DNA of 63,637 bases from a virus: IMG/VR virus record IMGVR_UViG_3300044630_002390, positions 1-63,637 of that record; one strand, 5' to 3'. Below are positions 23,944 to 32,976 of this stretch, in pieces. The stretch's first letter is position 1. Every line of letters begins with the position of its first letter. A program made the translations under genes and the position numbers. The notes beneath the pieces are model-generated. The model saw only the letters and a program-made list of their open reading frames with translations. It made no database searches and had not been told where the DNA came from.

Positions 23944-24225
23944 ATGAGATACGATAAGTTAGAAATAGAAAACAAAAAAGGCAAAGGTAATGTATATGTA
24001 CCCCAAGCGTTACCATATATTCCACCGAGTGATGGTGATATTTTAATTTATACAACAGCGGAAGATAGATTAGATTTATTAGCATTATCATATTATAATG
24101 ACTCAAATCTATGGTGGGTAATTGCAATGGCTAATAATTTAACTGATATTGATTTAAAACTTAATCCAGGAACTCAACTTAGAATTCCAATGAGAGCAAG
24201 TGAAATAACACAATATTTAGGATAA
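23944..24225 (+). CDS. LysM-like baseplate protein (gp53-type)
   Basis: A 93-residue protein. The pattern TTAEDRLDLLALSYYNDSNLWWVIAMANNL followed by NPGTQLRIP is the LysM-like fold of small baseplate wedge proteins (T4 gp53 contains one; P2 gpX is another). The first 35 residues are an extended arm. Such proteins join inner baseplate parts and the sheath start. It lies between two large baseplate proteins and 15 bases before the next ATG. Confidence 0.75.
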   Translation: MRYDKLEIENKKGKGNVYVPQALPYIPPSDGDILIYTTAEDRLDLLALSYYNDSNLWWVIAMANNLTDIDLKLNPGTQLRIPMRASEITQYLG

Positions 24226-24240
24226 TAAAAAAATAAAGTT

Positions 24241-26403
24241 ATGTCTAGATTTCCATATATTACAGGTATCAAACAATCGATAGTTGATCAAATTCAAAAC
24301 ACATCAAAAATTGAAGCAGCTGGTGAAAAACCATTTATTCAATTTACTAATTTTATTGATGGTGATAATCAAATTTCATACAATAGTTATTTAACATATA
24401 AGTTAGATGAAGCAGTTTATGGTGCAAATAAGAAGCTTCAGAGATTTCCACCCGTTATAACAGGTTTAAGTGTAACTGCAGCCGGTAGTTTAGGTTCACT
24501 TAGAAAAGCAAAGGTAACTGTTAAATTTGCATCTACTCAGGATTTATTAGAACATAAGAATCATTTTAGAGTAGGAAACACACAATTAGTAACTTGGGGA
24601 TGGCTTAATAAAAATCAAAATTTTAGTGGAGATGGGCCACAAAGTAGAGCAATAGCAGAAAAAATTGTAAATAACATAAATGGATATATTGAATATACAA
24701 ATGAATTTAAAAATAATGTAGATTTTTTAGCAGGTATCCTTACTAATTTTAATATGGTAATAAATTCCGATGCAAGTGTAAATGTTGAATTTGAAATATC
24801 ATCTCCATCAGAATTAGTAGCATATTTAGAAATACATAAACAAGGAAAAACATCAAGTGTAGAAGCAAAAACCGAAGAAAAGGGAATGGTAGAAGTGCTT
24901 CAGGCATTGGATATAGAAGGAAGATTGATAGAATCTAAAGATAAAGAAATTCGTAATTATGTAATTAATTTAAAAGAAGATAGAGAAAGTAACTTGACTA
25001 CATTTGGTCAAACGGATGATAGCTATATTCAAATGGGATATGCAATAAACTCAATCGTTAATAAATTTAGGCAAACTACTGGTGATGCATATGGTGTTTT
25101 AGTAAATGTAGATATAGAAGAAAGTATTGCAAATTGTCATCCAAATATGATAAGTGTTACCGATAATGTTATATTTCCCAATAAAACAACAATGGGTTTT
25201 AAAGATTCAGTAGATTATGAGGGAGCAAGAGTAATTGAATGGGATTTAAAAAATACACAACCATTAGGTCCATTTAATTTTCAAAGAGATAATGTTGGTG
25301 ATATATTTCCAAGTGACCAATCTATTACTATATCGAATAATTTTTTCCAACCATTTAAAGCTGGATATATTAAAAACATATATTTAAAAACCCAATTTTT
25401 AAAAGAAATTGCAAAGGGTTCAAATACGGTACATGAATATTTAGAAAAAATAGTATCAGAGTTAAATATTGCAGGTGCGGGAATATATGAATTAGTAGTT
25501 AGAGAAAGTTTTAAAGAAAAAACAGGACAACACATTTATAGTATAGTAGATTTAACATTAGAACGAGATACAAACAACGACAAAGTATCTATTCCAAGTT
25601 TAGAATTATTTAGAGATACAAGTAGATTAATTGAATTTAGAGCTAATGCAGATTTACCAAAAGAATTAGCAACTATAATGATGATGGGTGGTGTAAATGC
25701 AAATACAACTACAACAAGTAGAAATAGGGAAATGGCAAAATATATGTTTGAAACCAAAAGTCCAGATCCTATTTTAAATTCAGTAAGAATTAATAATAAT
25801 ACAGTACAAGCAACTTTAACGGATAGTAGTGCTGATAGGCAACAAACATCAGTAACAACAGCTACGGAAGCAGGTGGCACAACACAACCAACAACTACAA
25901 CAGATCCAAAATCTAGTAATCCTAATTTTAAAGAAATATGGGAGGGATTTAAACGTGCAAATCCCAATCTAAGGCCAATAACAAGTCCAATAGAATCTAC
26001 AAGAAAATTAGTTACAGAGGCAGCAATATATTTGAAACTACCAGGTGCAAATAGAGTTAAATTATGTGCAAGTAAAAAATATGGAAAAGCTGGACAGCCA
26101 TATTTCGCAGTATTTACAGATGTTAGTTGTGTAAAAACCGTATATTTCGGAGAGAATTATAAAAGAAAAGATGCATTAGTTCCAATATCAGTAACAATGA
26201 CAATATTAGGATTATCAGGAATAACAATAGGACAAGCATTAGAATTAAATCCAACTCCGGTTCCTTGGTTAGATAGTGATATGGGATATTGGCAAGTAAC
26301 AAATGTAGAACATGAGGTAGATGATACAAGATGGACTACTGATGTAGAATTAAAATTTAGAGTTAGAGATAACAAAAAAAGAGATGAGGCTAGAAATAAA
26401 TAA
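24241..26403 (+). CDS. putative baseplate hub protein
   Basis: A 720-residue protein. Its N-terminal half has hub-like features: FPPVITGLSVTAAGSLGSLRKAKVTVKF, FRVGNTQLVTWGWLN and FLAGILTNFNMVINSDASVNVEFEI. The C-terminal quarter, after a Thr/Ser-rich linker (QTSVTTATEAGGTTQPTTTT), contains MTILGLSGITIGQALELNP and YWQVTNVEHEVDDTRWTTDVELKFR, typical of gpD/gp27-type hub or spike-holder proteins in which VEHE-type strands close the second tube-like barrel. No lysozyme domain is visible. Assigned by pattern and context. Confidence 0.55.
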   Translation: MSRFPYITGIKQSIVDQIQNTSKIEAAGEKPFIQFTNFIDGDNQISYNSYLTYKLDEAVYGANKKLQRFPPVITGLSVTAAGSLGSLRKAKVTVKFASTQDLLEHKNHFRVGNTQLVTWGWLNKNQNFSGDGPQSRAIAEKIVNNINGYIEYTNEFKNNVDFLAGILTNFNMVINSDASVNVEFEISSPSELVAYLEIHKQGKTSSVEAKTEEKGMVEVLQALDIEGRLIESKDKEIRNYVINLKEDRESNLTTFGQTDDSYIQMGYAINSIVNKFRQTTGDAYGVLVNVDIEESIANCHPNMISVTDNVIFPNKTTMGFKDSVDYEGARVIEWDLKNTQPLGPFNFQRDNVGDIFPSDQSITISNNFFQPFKAGYIKNIYLKTQFLKEIAKGSNTVHEYLEKIVSELNIAGAGIYELVVRESFKEKTGQHIYSIVDLTLERDTNNDKVSIPSLELFRDTSRLIEFRANADLPKELATIMMMGGVNANTTTTSRNREMAKYMFETKSPDPILNSVRINNNTVQATLTDSSADRQQTSVTTATEAGGTTQPTTTTDPKSSNPNFKEIWEGFKRANPNLRPITSPIESTRKLVTEAAIYLKLPGANRVKLCASKKYGKAGQPYFAVFTDVSCVKTVYFGENYKRKDALVPISVTMTILGLSGITIGQALELNPTPVPWLDSDMGYWQVTNVEHEVDDTRWTTDVELKFRVRDNKKRDEARNK

Positions 26404-26405
26404 TT

Positions 26406-26762
26406 ATGGAAGAGTCAATAATAAAAAATTACTTACAACTAAATACTAATGTAATATTTACAGATAATTTTAGTGCATTTCAACCAACTCCAAATGAACA
26501 GGATTATAAAAACGAATTTATTTATCGTTATTTTATAAGAAAAAGAAATCAGGACAATGGTTTAATATATGAAGTAAGTGCAGATACTTTTAAAGATTTT
26601 CAAAATAATCAATTATACTTTGGAACCAAAATTAAATGGAAAATAACAGGACAAATTGATGAAGTAAGTAAATTAAATCAACGTTCAATTGCATTTGGAA
26701 AACAAACACTTTCTAATTTAGATACTCATATAAAAAACTATACTAAGTTTTGGAAAGGGTGA
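26406..26762 (+). CDS. small protein of unknown function at the end of the tail operon
   Basis: A 118-residue protein starting two bases after the putative hub stop, so co-translated with it. It is mixed alpha/beta and aromatic-rich (FTDNFSAFQPTPNEQDYKNEFIYRYFIRKRN, LYFGTKIKWKITGQIDEV). No family is recognised. Position suggests a baseplate or tail-completion component. Confidence 0.6.
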   Translation: MEESIIKNYLQLNTNVIFTDNFSAFQPTPNEQDYKNEFIYRYFIRKRNQDNGLIYEVSADTFKDFQNNQLYFGTKIKWKITGQIDEVSKLNQRSIAFGKQTLSNLDTHIKNYTKFWKG

Positions 26763-26779
26763 TAAAAGTCATACTATTA

Positions 26780-26813
26780 TTTGGAAAGTAAAAAATAATA
26801 ACATATATTTATA
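26780..26813 (+). promoter_or_regulatory. dual-type promoter TTTG-N20-TATATTTATA
   Basis: TTTG (26780-26783, extended as TTTGG) and TATATTTA (26804-26811) are 20 bases apart, fitting the host-type grammar. The second box includes an exact ATATTTATA (26805-26813). The ATG is 18 bases further on, so the gene could be read by both early and late machinery. Confidence 0.6.
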
Positions 26814-26831
26814 ATAAATAAACAAAGTTAT

Positions 26832-27641
26832 ATGAGCAATTTCAAACATCTAACCGATTTAGAAGTACAACAAATTACATTCGATTGGAGATACAGAGGA
26901 TTCACCGTATTAGAATTATTAACCGAAGAAGAGGTTGATGAAGTAAACGCTGAATTAGAAAGATTAAGACAAGAAAGAATTGGTACAACTACCGAAGATG
27001 GCAAAGAGTGGGGTGAGTGGGATCCATTTGCATATCCACATAAACTATCACCTAAATTAGAAAAAATGTTTTGTCATCCAAAGATTTTGGAAGCATGTGA
27101 ATTTTTAATGGAAGGTGAAGTACAAGGAATGCAAACTTGGTGTTACTTTAAACCACCAGGACAATTAGGTAGAGACCAACATCAAAACGCATTTTATACA
27201 GGATGTGGACACAATGAAATTATCAACACTGCATTGGCGTTAGATAATCACGACCCTGAAAATGGTGCAGTATGGAACTACGAAGGTTCACATAGATTAC
27301 AAACTTTACCAATTGAAGTAGATGAAGATAGAACAAAAACAAATCCTACATTTTGGAGAAACGAAAGAGGTAAACCTTGTGTAATGCCTGAAGGACATGA
27401 TTTTAGAAAGGTAGAAGGTTATTTAAGAAAAGGACAAGTAGTATTGTTACACTCACATTGTGTACATGGTTCTGAAGCAAATAACTCAAATAGATTCCGT
27501 AGAAACTTATTAGGTGGTTATCTTAAAAAAGGAGCAATCTTTAATAAAGGTGGGCATATGAAAAGAGAACCAATTGATTTGCACGCATTAAAAGTAAAAC
27601 ATTGGACAGAATCAGATGAAAAGAATTTCGGTGGATTTTAA
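26832..27641 (+). CDS. PhyH-type 2-oxoglutarate/Fe(II) oxygenase-like protein
   Basis: A 269-residue protein with the phytanoyl-CoA dioxygenase fold pattern: RYRGFTVLELLTEEEVDEVN at the start, WCYFKPPGQLGRDQHQNAFY, LALDNHDPENGAVWNYEGSHRL, and HSHCVHGSEANNSNRFRRN. In this family iron is held by His-x-Asp and a distal His. Here the first motif is His117-Gln-Asn119, Asn in place of Asp; the distal His is H212, with Arg residues near 221-224 for the co-substrate. The change may alter or abolish catalysis. It stands alone between a promoter and a terminator. Substrate unknown; phage oxygenases of this group are usually uncharacterised. Confidence 0.7.
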   Translation: MSNFKHLTDLEVQQITFDWRYRGFTVLELLTEEEVDEVNAELERLRQERIGTTTEDGKEWGEWDPFAYPHKLSPKLEKMFCHPKILEACEFLMEGEVQGMQTWCYFKPPGQLGRDQHQNAFYTGCGHNEIINTALALDNHDPENGAVWNYEGSHRLQTLPIEVDEDRTKTNPTFWRNERGKPCVMPEGHDFRKVEGYLRKGQVVLLHSHCVHGSEANNSNRFRRNLLGGYLKKGAIFNKGGHMKREPIDLHALKVKHWTESDEKNFGGF

Positions 27642-27644
27642 TAT

Positions 27645-27671
27645 AAAGGGAGTTTAAATACTCCCTTTTTT
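27645..27671 (+). terminator. intrinsic terminator after the oxygenase gene
   Basis: A 9-bp perfect stem, AAAGGGAGT with ACTCCCTTT, closes the loop TTAAAT and is followed by a T-run. Confidence 0.88.
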
Positions 27672-27673
27672 AT

Positions 27674-27704
27674 TTTGATTTGTAACGAAAATAGATTATA
27701 TTTG
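27674..27704 (+). promoter_or_regulatory. host-type promoter TTTG-N19-TATATTTG
   Basis: The -7 box TATATTTG is a perfect match to the Bacteroidota consensus TAnnTTTG, with TTTG 19 bases upstream. The ATG begins only four bases after the box, so the transcript would be leaderless or nearly so. Confidence 0.75.
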
Positions 27705-27708
27705 TTAC

Positions 27709-29055
27709 ATGAGATTTGTAGAGGATAAATTTGATTTTGAAGATTTCTTACGAGAGTATAGAAAAGGTAGCAATAAAATATATGTTAGATTATCAGATGA
27801 TGAAAAACATTCAATGAATAATCGTATATCATTTATTTATATCCTTTCAGAAAATAATGAATATGTCATAAATGTAAACAATGGTGATGGGTTAGGAATT
27901 AAAGTAGAAGCACTATCACAATTATTAGATACAAAACATAGACAATTAGTATTCAATCTTAAATCAGTTCAACATCTATTACCTTTTAAAAATGCATTTG
28001 ATATGGATTTAGGTAGATTTGTTGGGTATGGTTATCATGATATTGAATTAGGTGATACTCAACTCAATCAATTTTACAAATCAAAGTTTAAAAATGAATC
28101 ATATTTGAACGATAGTATTCCAATGATGAAACAATTGGAACTAATAGGACAATATGTTAAAAAATGTTCAACTACAACTACATCAAACACCGATAAATTT
28201 ATAATCGATGCAACTGAAGCATTTAATTATATTGAACATAGTGGTTTGAAAGTAGATGAAGAATATCGTTTAACACTAAATCCAGTTCATTTAACGAAGG
28301 ATAACATAATTTATACTGAATATAACCTAATGACATCTACACTCCGACCATCGAACCGACATGGGGGTGTAAACTATGCAGCACTAAAAAAAGATACTGG
28401 TGTAAGAAAAGCATTTGTTAGTAGATTTGAGGGTGGAGAATTAATTAGTTGTGATTTTGAAGCATATCACCCTAGATTATTAATGGATATTATCTATCAA
28501 ACCAAACTTAATTCAAAGGTAGATATAAAACAAATGAAATGGATTAGTGATTTTTATGGTTGTGGATTAGATTTCTATACATGGATTGGTAAACAAATGG
28601 GTATTGATGACAGAAGTGAAGTAAAAACTTTAATATTCCAAAACCTGTATGGTGGAATTAGAAGTGAATTATTACATATTCCATATTTTAAAGAGATACA
28701 ACATCTTACTGATTTATTATATGATACGGTTACTAAAAATAAATGCATGTTTACACACTTATACCACATTCAGTTTAATGAAGATAGATTTGAACCTATA
28801 ACTCCTGCAAAAGTTTTAAATTATTACATTCAATCATACGAAACTGAACGAAATATACAGAAAATTTTAGATATTAAGGACATATTGAAAGGAAAATTAA
28901 CAAAATTGATATTATATACTTACGATGCATTTGTTTTTGATGTGCATCCACTAGAAAAACAATATTTATATAGTGATATCATCCCATTATTAAGAGGTGG
29001 ACATGGTAGGTATGAAGTAAAAACAACAACTGGCAAAAATTATGATGAACTTTAG
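27709..29055 (+). CDS. family A DNA polymerase-like protein
   Basis: A 448-residue protein. The polymerase signatures of the PolA family are readable in order: TSTLRPSNRHGGVNYAAL (cf. the R-x-S-S-x-x-P-N-x-Q-N-I-P element), motif A CDFEAYHPRLLMD with Asp249, motif B R302-x3-K306-x3-F310-x3-Y314-G315 (an exact match to the family pattern), and motif C LYTYDAFVFDV with Asp406 where VHDE is usual. Motif A has His254 in place of the usual Glu steric gate. The N-terminal 190 residues do not show a clear 3'-5' exonuclease, and the protein is half the length of PolI. It coexists with the family B polymerase at 51404. Possibly repair, specialised synthesis, or non-catalytic. Confidence 0.65.
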   Translation: MRFVEDKFDFEDFLREYRKGSNKIYVRLSDDEKHSMNNRISFIYILSENNEYVINVNNGDGLGIKVEALSQLLDTKHRQLVFNLKSVQHLLPFKNAFDMDLGRFVGYGYHDIELGDTQLNQFYKSKFKNESYLNDSIPMMKQLELIGQYVKKCSTTTTSNTDKFIIDATEAFNYIEHSGLKVDEEYRLTLNPVHLTKDNIIYTEYNLMTSTLRPSNRHGGVNYAALKKDTGVRKAFVSRFEGGELISCDFEAYHPRLLMDIIYQTKLNSKVDIKQMKWISDFYGCGLDFYTWIGKQMGIDDRSEVKTLIFQNLYGGIRSELLHIPYFKEIQHLTDLLYDTVTKNKCMFTHLYHIQFNEDRFEPITPAKVLNYYIQSYETERNIQKILDIKDILKGKLTKLILYTYDAFVFDVHPLEKQYLYSDIIPLLRGGHGRYEVKTTTGKNYDEL

Positions 29056-31264
29056 TTTAGAAAATCTTAACGAAATTATTGATGATGTTTTATTGGAATT
29101 TTGTGTTACATATCCAATTCCTGATTTCCAAAATGAGGAACAATTGTTACATTTAAAAACAATATTAGAACAATTTGGTGTAACAATACTAGATGATGCA
29201 GAATTAATGGAAGCTATATCATTAGCACCAAAGAAATTTACATTAGAAGCACCTATAAAAAACAAAGCAGTTAATCCAAAAGATAAAGTTAGAGTAGATG
29301 CACATAAAAAAGGATTAGAAGGTAAAGGTGGTAAAGCATATGGACCTAAAGGTAAAGATTTAATTACACACAGAAACCAAAATGGTAAATTAGTAGCAGT
29401 AAATCCACCAGTTAAAATAGGAAAGGCAGCACAACAACAAAAAGTTGCAGCACAACAAAAGAAAGTAGTAGCACAACCAAAGGCTACAACTAAACCAACT
29501 ACTAAACCAACTGATAAATTAAAAACTAAACTCCCACAACAAACTGCACCACAAGTACAACAAGGTGCACCTACTAGTGGTAAGAAGGTTAAAAAGGTAA
29601 ATGATTCTATTAGAAAAAAGGATAGTTTCAATACCGATAAATCAATGACAATTGGTTTAGATGATAAGACAAGTGAAGCAAGAGCAAAAGCAAACAAAGC
29701 TAAAAAAATAAATTCAAAGCCATTATTTTCAACAAAAGATACACAAACTATATTTGATGGTAAACCAAAATTCCCTAAAAAGTATTTAAAGGTTTTAGAA
29801 AGAATGATGCAGTATGGTAAAGAGAATATTACAATTACAACTCTTACCGATAAAGCAGGAGCAGGAACATTAGAATCAACTTGTGGTGAGATTGTGGGGA
29901 TGATAGGATTGAGTATTCAAGATGCTAGTAAAAGAGCAATGTTCTTTAGATTATTAAAAGCTAGAGCAGAACAAAATGGAAAGGCCGGCATATTAGATGC
30001 TAGTTGGGTTACAGCAGGTGAAGCACATTGTATTGCAAATGAAAGAAAATTAAAAAGAGATTTTCCAAATGGATATACAATTTTAAATACGTTTTGGGAT
30101 GTAGCAGATGAGGCAGCGGCAATTGGTGTTGAAGGATATAGGCAAAACAAAGGATTTTCTACTGATGTTAATATGTTGGTAATGGATAATAAAACCAAAC
30201 AAACTAAGTGGATAGAACCTTCATTAAAGAAAGATGAGGTTGTAAACTTATTAAACGGAACTACAAATAGAATCCGTTCAATTGCAGTATTGGCATCAAA
30301 GAAAGTAAGTAATAAAGAGAAGGATCAATACGAATCAGCAACAAAGGAATTAGAAGGAATGGGTGAGGTTAAGAAAGGAAAAACTCCGGAGTATGCTAGA
30401 AAAGAACAACTTCAAAAATATATAACAGGATTAGAGGAAAGAGTAAAAGCTGAAATTCCAAAAAATGCAAATGCAGAATATGCATATTCAGTACAAGAAA
30501 AGTTACATTCAACCGCTTGGGAAAATAAAGATGTAGTTAAACAAAGTAAATTATTGTTAAATGCATGGGCTAAATTAACTCCAAAACAAAAACAAGAAAG
30601 AGCTTTATCTATTATTGAAGAAATGGGGCAAAATGATAAAGGTGGATTAAGAGCTGAAATCGTAGATACTATTAATAAACTTTATAAAAATAAAGATTCA
30701 ATTAATGGATTAGATAGCATTGGACAAATCATAGGTGATAATACATCTAGAGGAAAACAAAAAGCATCTATGATTTTATTAAATTTAGGAAGTTCTACTG
30801 GTAAAGCAAATTCACTATCGACAGTAAGAGATAAAATATATAAAAATACATACGCACACTCAAAGGCAGCATCAGAATATCTATTATCTACAAATGAAAC
30901 TAAAACCGCATTATTAAGAAGTATTAGGGATGCATTTCCTGTAAAATCTTTATTAGAAGGTGAGGAAAATATGTTATTAGGTGATTTCAAAAAAGGAAAA
31001 ACACCGGGTACAAACATAGATCAATATGTATTACAGAGAGTATTTAACATTAAATCAGCTGAAGAATTCCAAAGTGGATTAAAAGTATTAGATACACCAC
31101 CACCACCACATATTAGTTTTATAGGTAAAGGTAAAAACTCAAAACCTATTGAAATTGCAGAAATAAAATCTCGTTCCGATGGTAAAGGATATGGTGGTAC
31201 ATGGAAATTGGAAATGAGTTTATCAAAAAAATTCGTTGAATTGTGTAAACAATACGATACATAA
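29042..31264 (+). CDS. large protein of unknown function with disordered basic region
   Basis: A 740-residue protein overlapping the polymerase-like gene by 14 bases. Residues 1-70 are acidic/helical (LENLNEIIDDVLLEF). Residues about 85-215 are low-complexity, rich in Lys, Gln, Ala, Pro and Thr (AAQQQKVAAQQKKVVAQPKA, TTKPTTKPTDK) and probably disordered and DNA- or protein-binding. Residues about 230-740 are a folded alpha/beta region (KPKFPKKYLKVLERMMQYGKEN, GILDASWVTAGEAHCIANERKL, GFSTDVNMLVMDN) ending IEIAEIKSRSDGKGYGGTWKLEMS. I recognise no family. It precedes proteins with capsid-targeting-like leaders, so an internal virion role is possible. Confidence 0.55.
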   Translation: MMNFSLENLNEIIDDVLLEFCVTYPIPDFQNEEQLLHLKTILEQFGVTILDDAELMEAISLAPKKFTLEAPIKNKAVNPKDKVRVDAHKKGLEGKGGKAYGPKGKDLITHRNQNGKLVAVNPPVKIGKAAQQQKVAAQQKKVVAQPKATTKPTTKPTDKLKTKLPQQTAPQVQQGAPTSGKKVKKVNDSIRKKDSFNTDKSMTIGLDDKTSEARAKANKAKKINSKPLFSTKDTQTIFDGKPKFPKKYLKVLERMMQYGKENITITTLTDKAGAGTLESTCGEIVGMIGLSIQDASKRAMFFRLLKARAEQNGKAGILDASWVTAGEAHCIANERKLKRDFPNGYTILNTFWDVADEAAAIGVEGYRQNKGFSTDVNMLVMDNKTKQTKWIEPSLKKDEVVNLLNGTTNRIRSIAVLASKKVSNKEKDQYESATKELEGMGEVKKGKTPEYARKEQLQKYITGLEERVKAEIPKNANAEYAYSVQEKLHSTAWENKDVVKQSKLLLNAWAKLTPKQKQERALSIIEEMGQNDKGGLRAEIVDTINKLYKNKDSINGLDSIGQIIGDNTSRGKQKASMILLNLGSSTGKANSLSTVRDKIYKNTYAHSKAASEYLLSTNETKTALLRSIRDAFPVKSLLEGEENMLLGDFKKGKTPGTNIDQYVLQRVFNIKSAEEFQSGLKVLDTPPPPHISFIGKGKNSKPIEIAEIKSRSDGKGYGGTWKLEMSLSKKFVELCKQYDT

Positions 31265-31280
31265 TTAAGGAAACAAAAAA

Positions 31281-31679
31281 ATGAAAACACAGTTATTATG
31301 TACATTTAGTACAAAAACCGATGTAGATAAACATATAGAAATAATAAAAAGTAATTATACTTTGGCATATAATTACATTTATATTTTACAAAACAAAAAC
31401 ATTCCAAATGAATTGTTTGTAACTTATAATGTAGTAGTAGAAAATGAACAACCAAACTTAGAAATGAAAACTATTTTGGTTCATAGAAAAAAACAAAGTA
31501 ATACATTGTATACAATCAATGCATTGAACAATGTTATTATGGAAGCTACGGGTGGGCAATTAGATAACAAATTTGAAGTAGATTGGGAACATTATAGAAA
31601 TTGTATTTTAGTTACAAATACAGAAGGTGTAAAGAAAATTTATACTAGAGTATTTGATGTAATAGATTTAAATAAATAA
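31281..31679 (+). CDS. small conserved-looking phage protein, unknown function
   Basis: A 132-residue alpha/beta protein (QLLCTFSTKTDVDKHIEII, LAYNYIYILQNKNIPNELFV, KTILVHRKKQSNTLYTINALN, FEVDWEHYRNCILVTN). The layout suggests a small ferredoxin-like fold, and similar proteins occur in T4-like phages without known function. It ends one base before the next ATG, so it is co-expressed with the leader-bearing protein that follows. Confidence 0.6.
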   Translation: MKTQLLCTFSTKTDVDKHIEIIKSNYTLAYNYIYILQNKNIPNELFVTYNVVVENEQPNLEMKTILVHRKKQSNTLYTINALNNVIMEATGGQLDNKFEVDWEHYRNCILVTNTEGVKKIYTRVFDVIDLNK

Positions 31680-31680
31680 T

Positions 31681-32013
31681 ATGATTAAGTTAAAAAGTTT
31701 ATTAAAAGAAGTAAAAGAAACATTTGAAAGTTTTGCAACCACTAGAGGTAAGGGTGCATCTAAGATTGCATCAACTGCAGAAGAAAAGGGTGGTTTATCC
31801 TTATTAACTTATGAACATTTTAAAGTTAAAGCACCTTACTACAAAAACGCAGTTGAAGGTAAATTCAATAAAGAATCAGCTATTAAAGAATATTGGGAAA
31901 CATTTGGTAAAATATCATTAGATATGGAACAAATGGAATTTCAAAGAGAAGTAGGTCGTTTAGAAGTATTAGGTGAATTATTAATTAGAGATAAGAATAA
32001 TAAAAATGATTAG
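31681..32013 (+). CDS. putative internal virion protein with capsid-targeting-like leader
   Basis: A 110-residue protein. It begins MIKLKSLLKE, then V; the same leader pattern M-I-K/R-L-K-x-L-L-x-E starts two other unrelated proteins here (32006 and 50835). T4 internal proteins carry a short N-terminal capsid-targeting sequence cut by the prohead protease after L/I-x-E, which fits LLKE. The remainder is helical and basic (TTRGKGASKIASTAEEKG, YYKNAVEGKFNKESAIKEYWETFG). It overlaps the next gene by eight bases. Packaging into the head is an inference. Confidence 0.55.
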   Translation: MIKLKSLLKEVKETFESFATTRGKGASKIASTAEEKGGLSLLTYEHFKVKAPYYKNAVEGKFNKESAIKEYWETFGKISLDMEQMEFQREVGRLEVLGELLIRDKNNKND

Positions 32014-32503
32014 ATTAAAAAATTTATTATCCGAAGACCTTCGTAAATGGTTTGGTAAAGGACCAGAAGGTTCAACTACCGGTGGTGGTTGGGATAGATA
32101 CAATACTAAAGGTGAAAAAGTTGGTAAGTGTGGTGATAGTAAAGAGGGTGATGCATACGCAGCTTGTTTATCAAAAGAGAAAGCGGCTAAATTAGGTAAG
32201 GATGGAATAGCATCATTTGTAAAAAGAAAGAGAGCAGCACAATCCGATGCAGGAGATGCAAAAAAAGGTGGTGAACAAAAAAAAGGACAAAAACCTACAT
32301 TTGTAAAAACAGGTGCTAGTGAAGGATTGGAAGAAAAGATAAATTTATTCTTAGAAAAAAATGTACCAACTGACCCCGCAAAATGGGCAGCATCTAAAGC
32401 AGCAGCTAAAAGAAAGTTTGATGTTTATCCTTCAGCATACGCAAACGGATGGGCTGCAAAAAATTACAAAGCTAAGGGTGGTGGTTGGAAAACTGAAAAA
32501 TAA
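32006..32503 (+). CDS. DUF5872-like basic protein with capsid-targeting-like leader
   Basis: A 165-residue, strongly basic protein. The leader MIRLKNLLSE fits the shared pattern and an L-x-E cleavage point. Residues 11-50 (DLRKWFGKGPEGSTTGGGWDRYNTKG, GKCGDSKEGDAYAACLSK) and the end (VPTDPAKWAASKAAAKRKFDVYPSAYANGWAAKNYKAKGGGW) are two modules I recognise from small DUF5872-type proteins of phages and large viruses. Function is unknown. High Lys content suggests nucleic-acid binding, so with the leader it may be a DNA-associated internal head protein. Confidence 0.65.
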   Translation: MIRLKNLLSEDLRKWFGKGPEGSTTGGGWDRYNTKGEKVGKCGDSKEGDAYAACLSKEKAAKLGKDGIASFVKRKRAAQSDAGDAKKGGEQKKGQKPTFVKTGASEGLEEKINLFLEKNVPTDPAKWAASKAAAKRKFDVYPSAYANGWAAKNYKAKGGGWKTEK

Positions 32504-32508
32504 ATAAT

Positions 32509-32955
32509 ATGATTATATGGTTAACCGGACAACCTGGTAGTGGTAAGACAGTATTAGCAGGTTGGTTAAGAAGTATTAGTAGTTTAAATAGTAGAATTGA
32601 AGTAATTGATGGTGATGATATACGAGAAATATTTGAAAACAAAGATTATAGTGAAGCAGGTAGAAGACGTAACATAGAGCTAGCACAGAATCTAGCATTA
32701 TTTCTACATAAAAAGAAATATAATGTTATAGTTTCATTAGTATCTCCTTATAGGGATCAAAGAGAAGCATTCAAAGAAACATTAGGAAAGGATTTAAAAG
32801 AGTTATATGTTCATTGTTCGGATGATAGAGGTAGAACTCATTTTCACGTAGAAAACTACGAACCACCTTTAGAAAATTTCATTGATGTAGACACTACGGA
32901 TGAAAGACCGTTTGAAACTTATGAGAAAATCAAAGAAAAATTAGGTTTATATTAA
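32509..32955 (+). CDS. cysC: adenylylsulfate (APS) kinase-like protein
   Basis: A 148-residue P-loop kinase. Walker A is GQPGSGKT (residues 7-14). DGDDIR at about 38 and YSEAGRRRNIELAQNLALFL at about 49 are the substrate-binding elements of APS kinases (normally D-G-D-x-x-R and F-S-x-x-x-R-x-x-N). The enzyme would phosphorylate adenosine 5'-phosphosulfate to PAPS, the sulfate donor. It is shorter than bacterial CysC (about 200) and lacks part of the lid, so a related small-molecule kinase is possible. It is followed by a nucleotidyltransferase and DUF2061 gene. Confidence 0.65.
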   Translation: MIIWLTGQPGSGKTVLAGWLRSISSLNSRIEVIDGDDIREIFENKDYSEAGRRRNIELAQNLALFLHKKKYNVIVSLVSPYRDQREAFKETLGKDLKELYVHCSDDRGRTHFHVENYEPPLENFIDVDTTDERPFETYEKIKEKLGLY

Positions 32956-32976
32956 AATAAATTGTAAATTAGAGTT

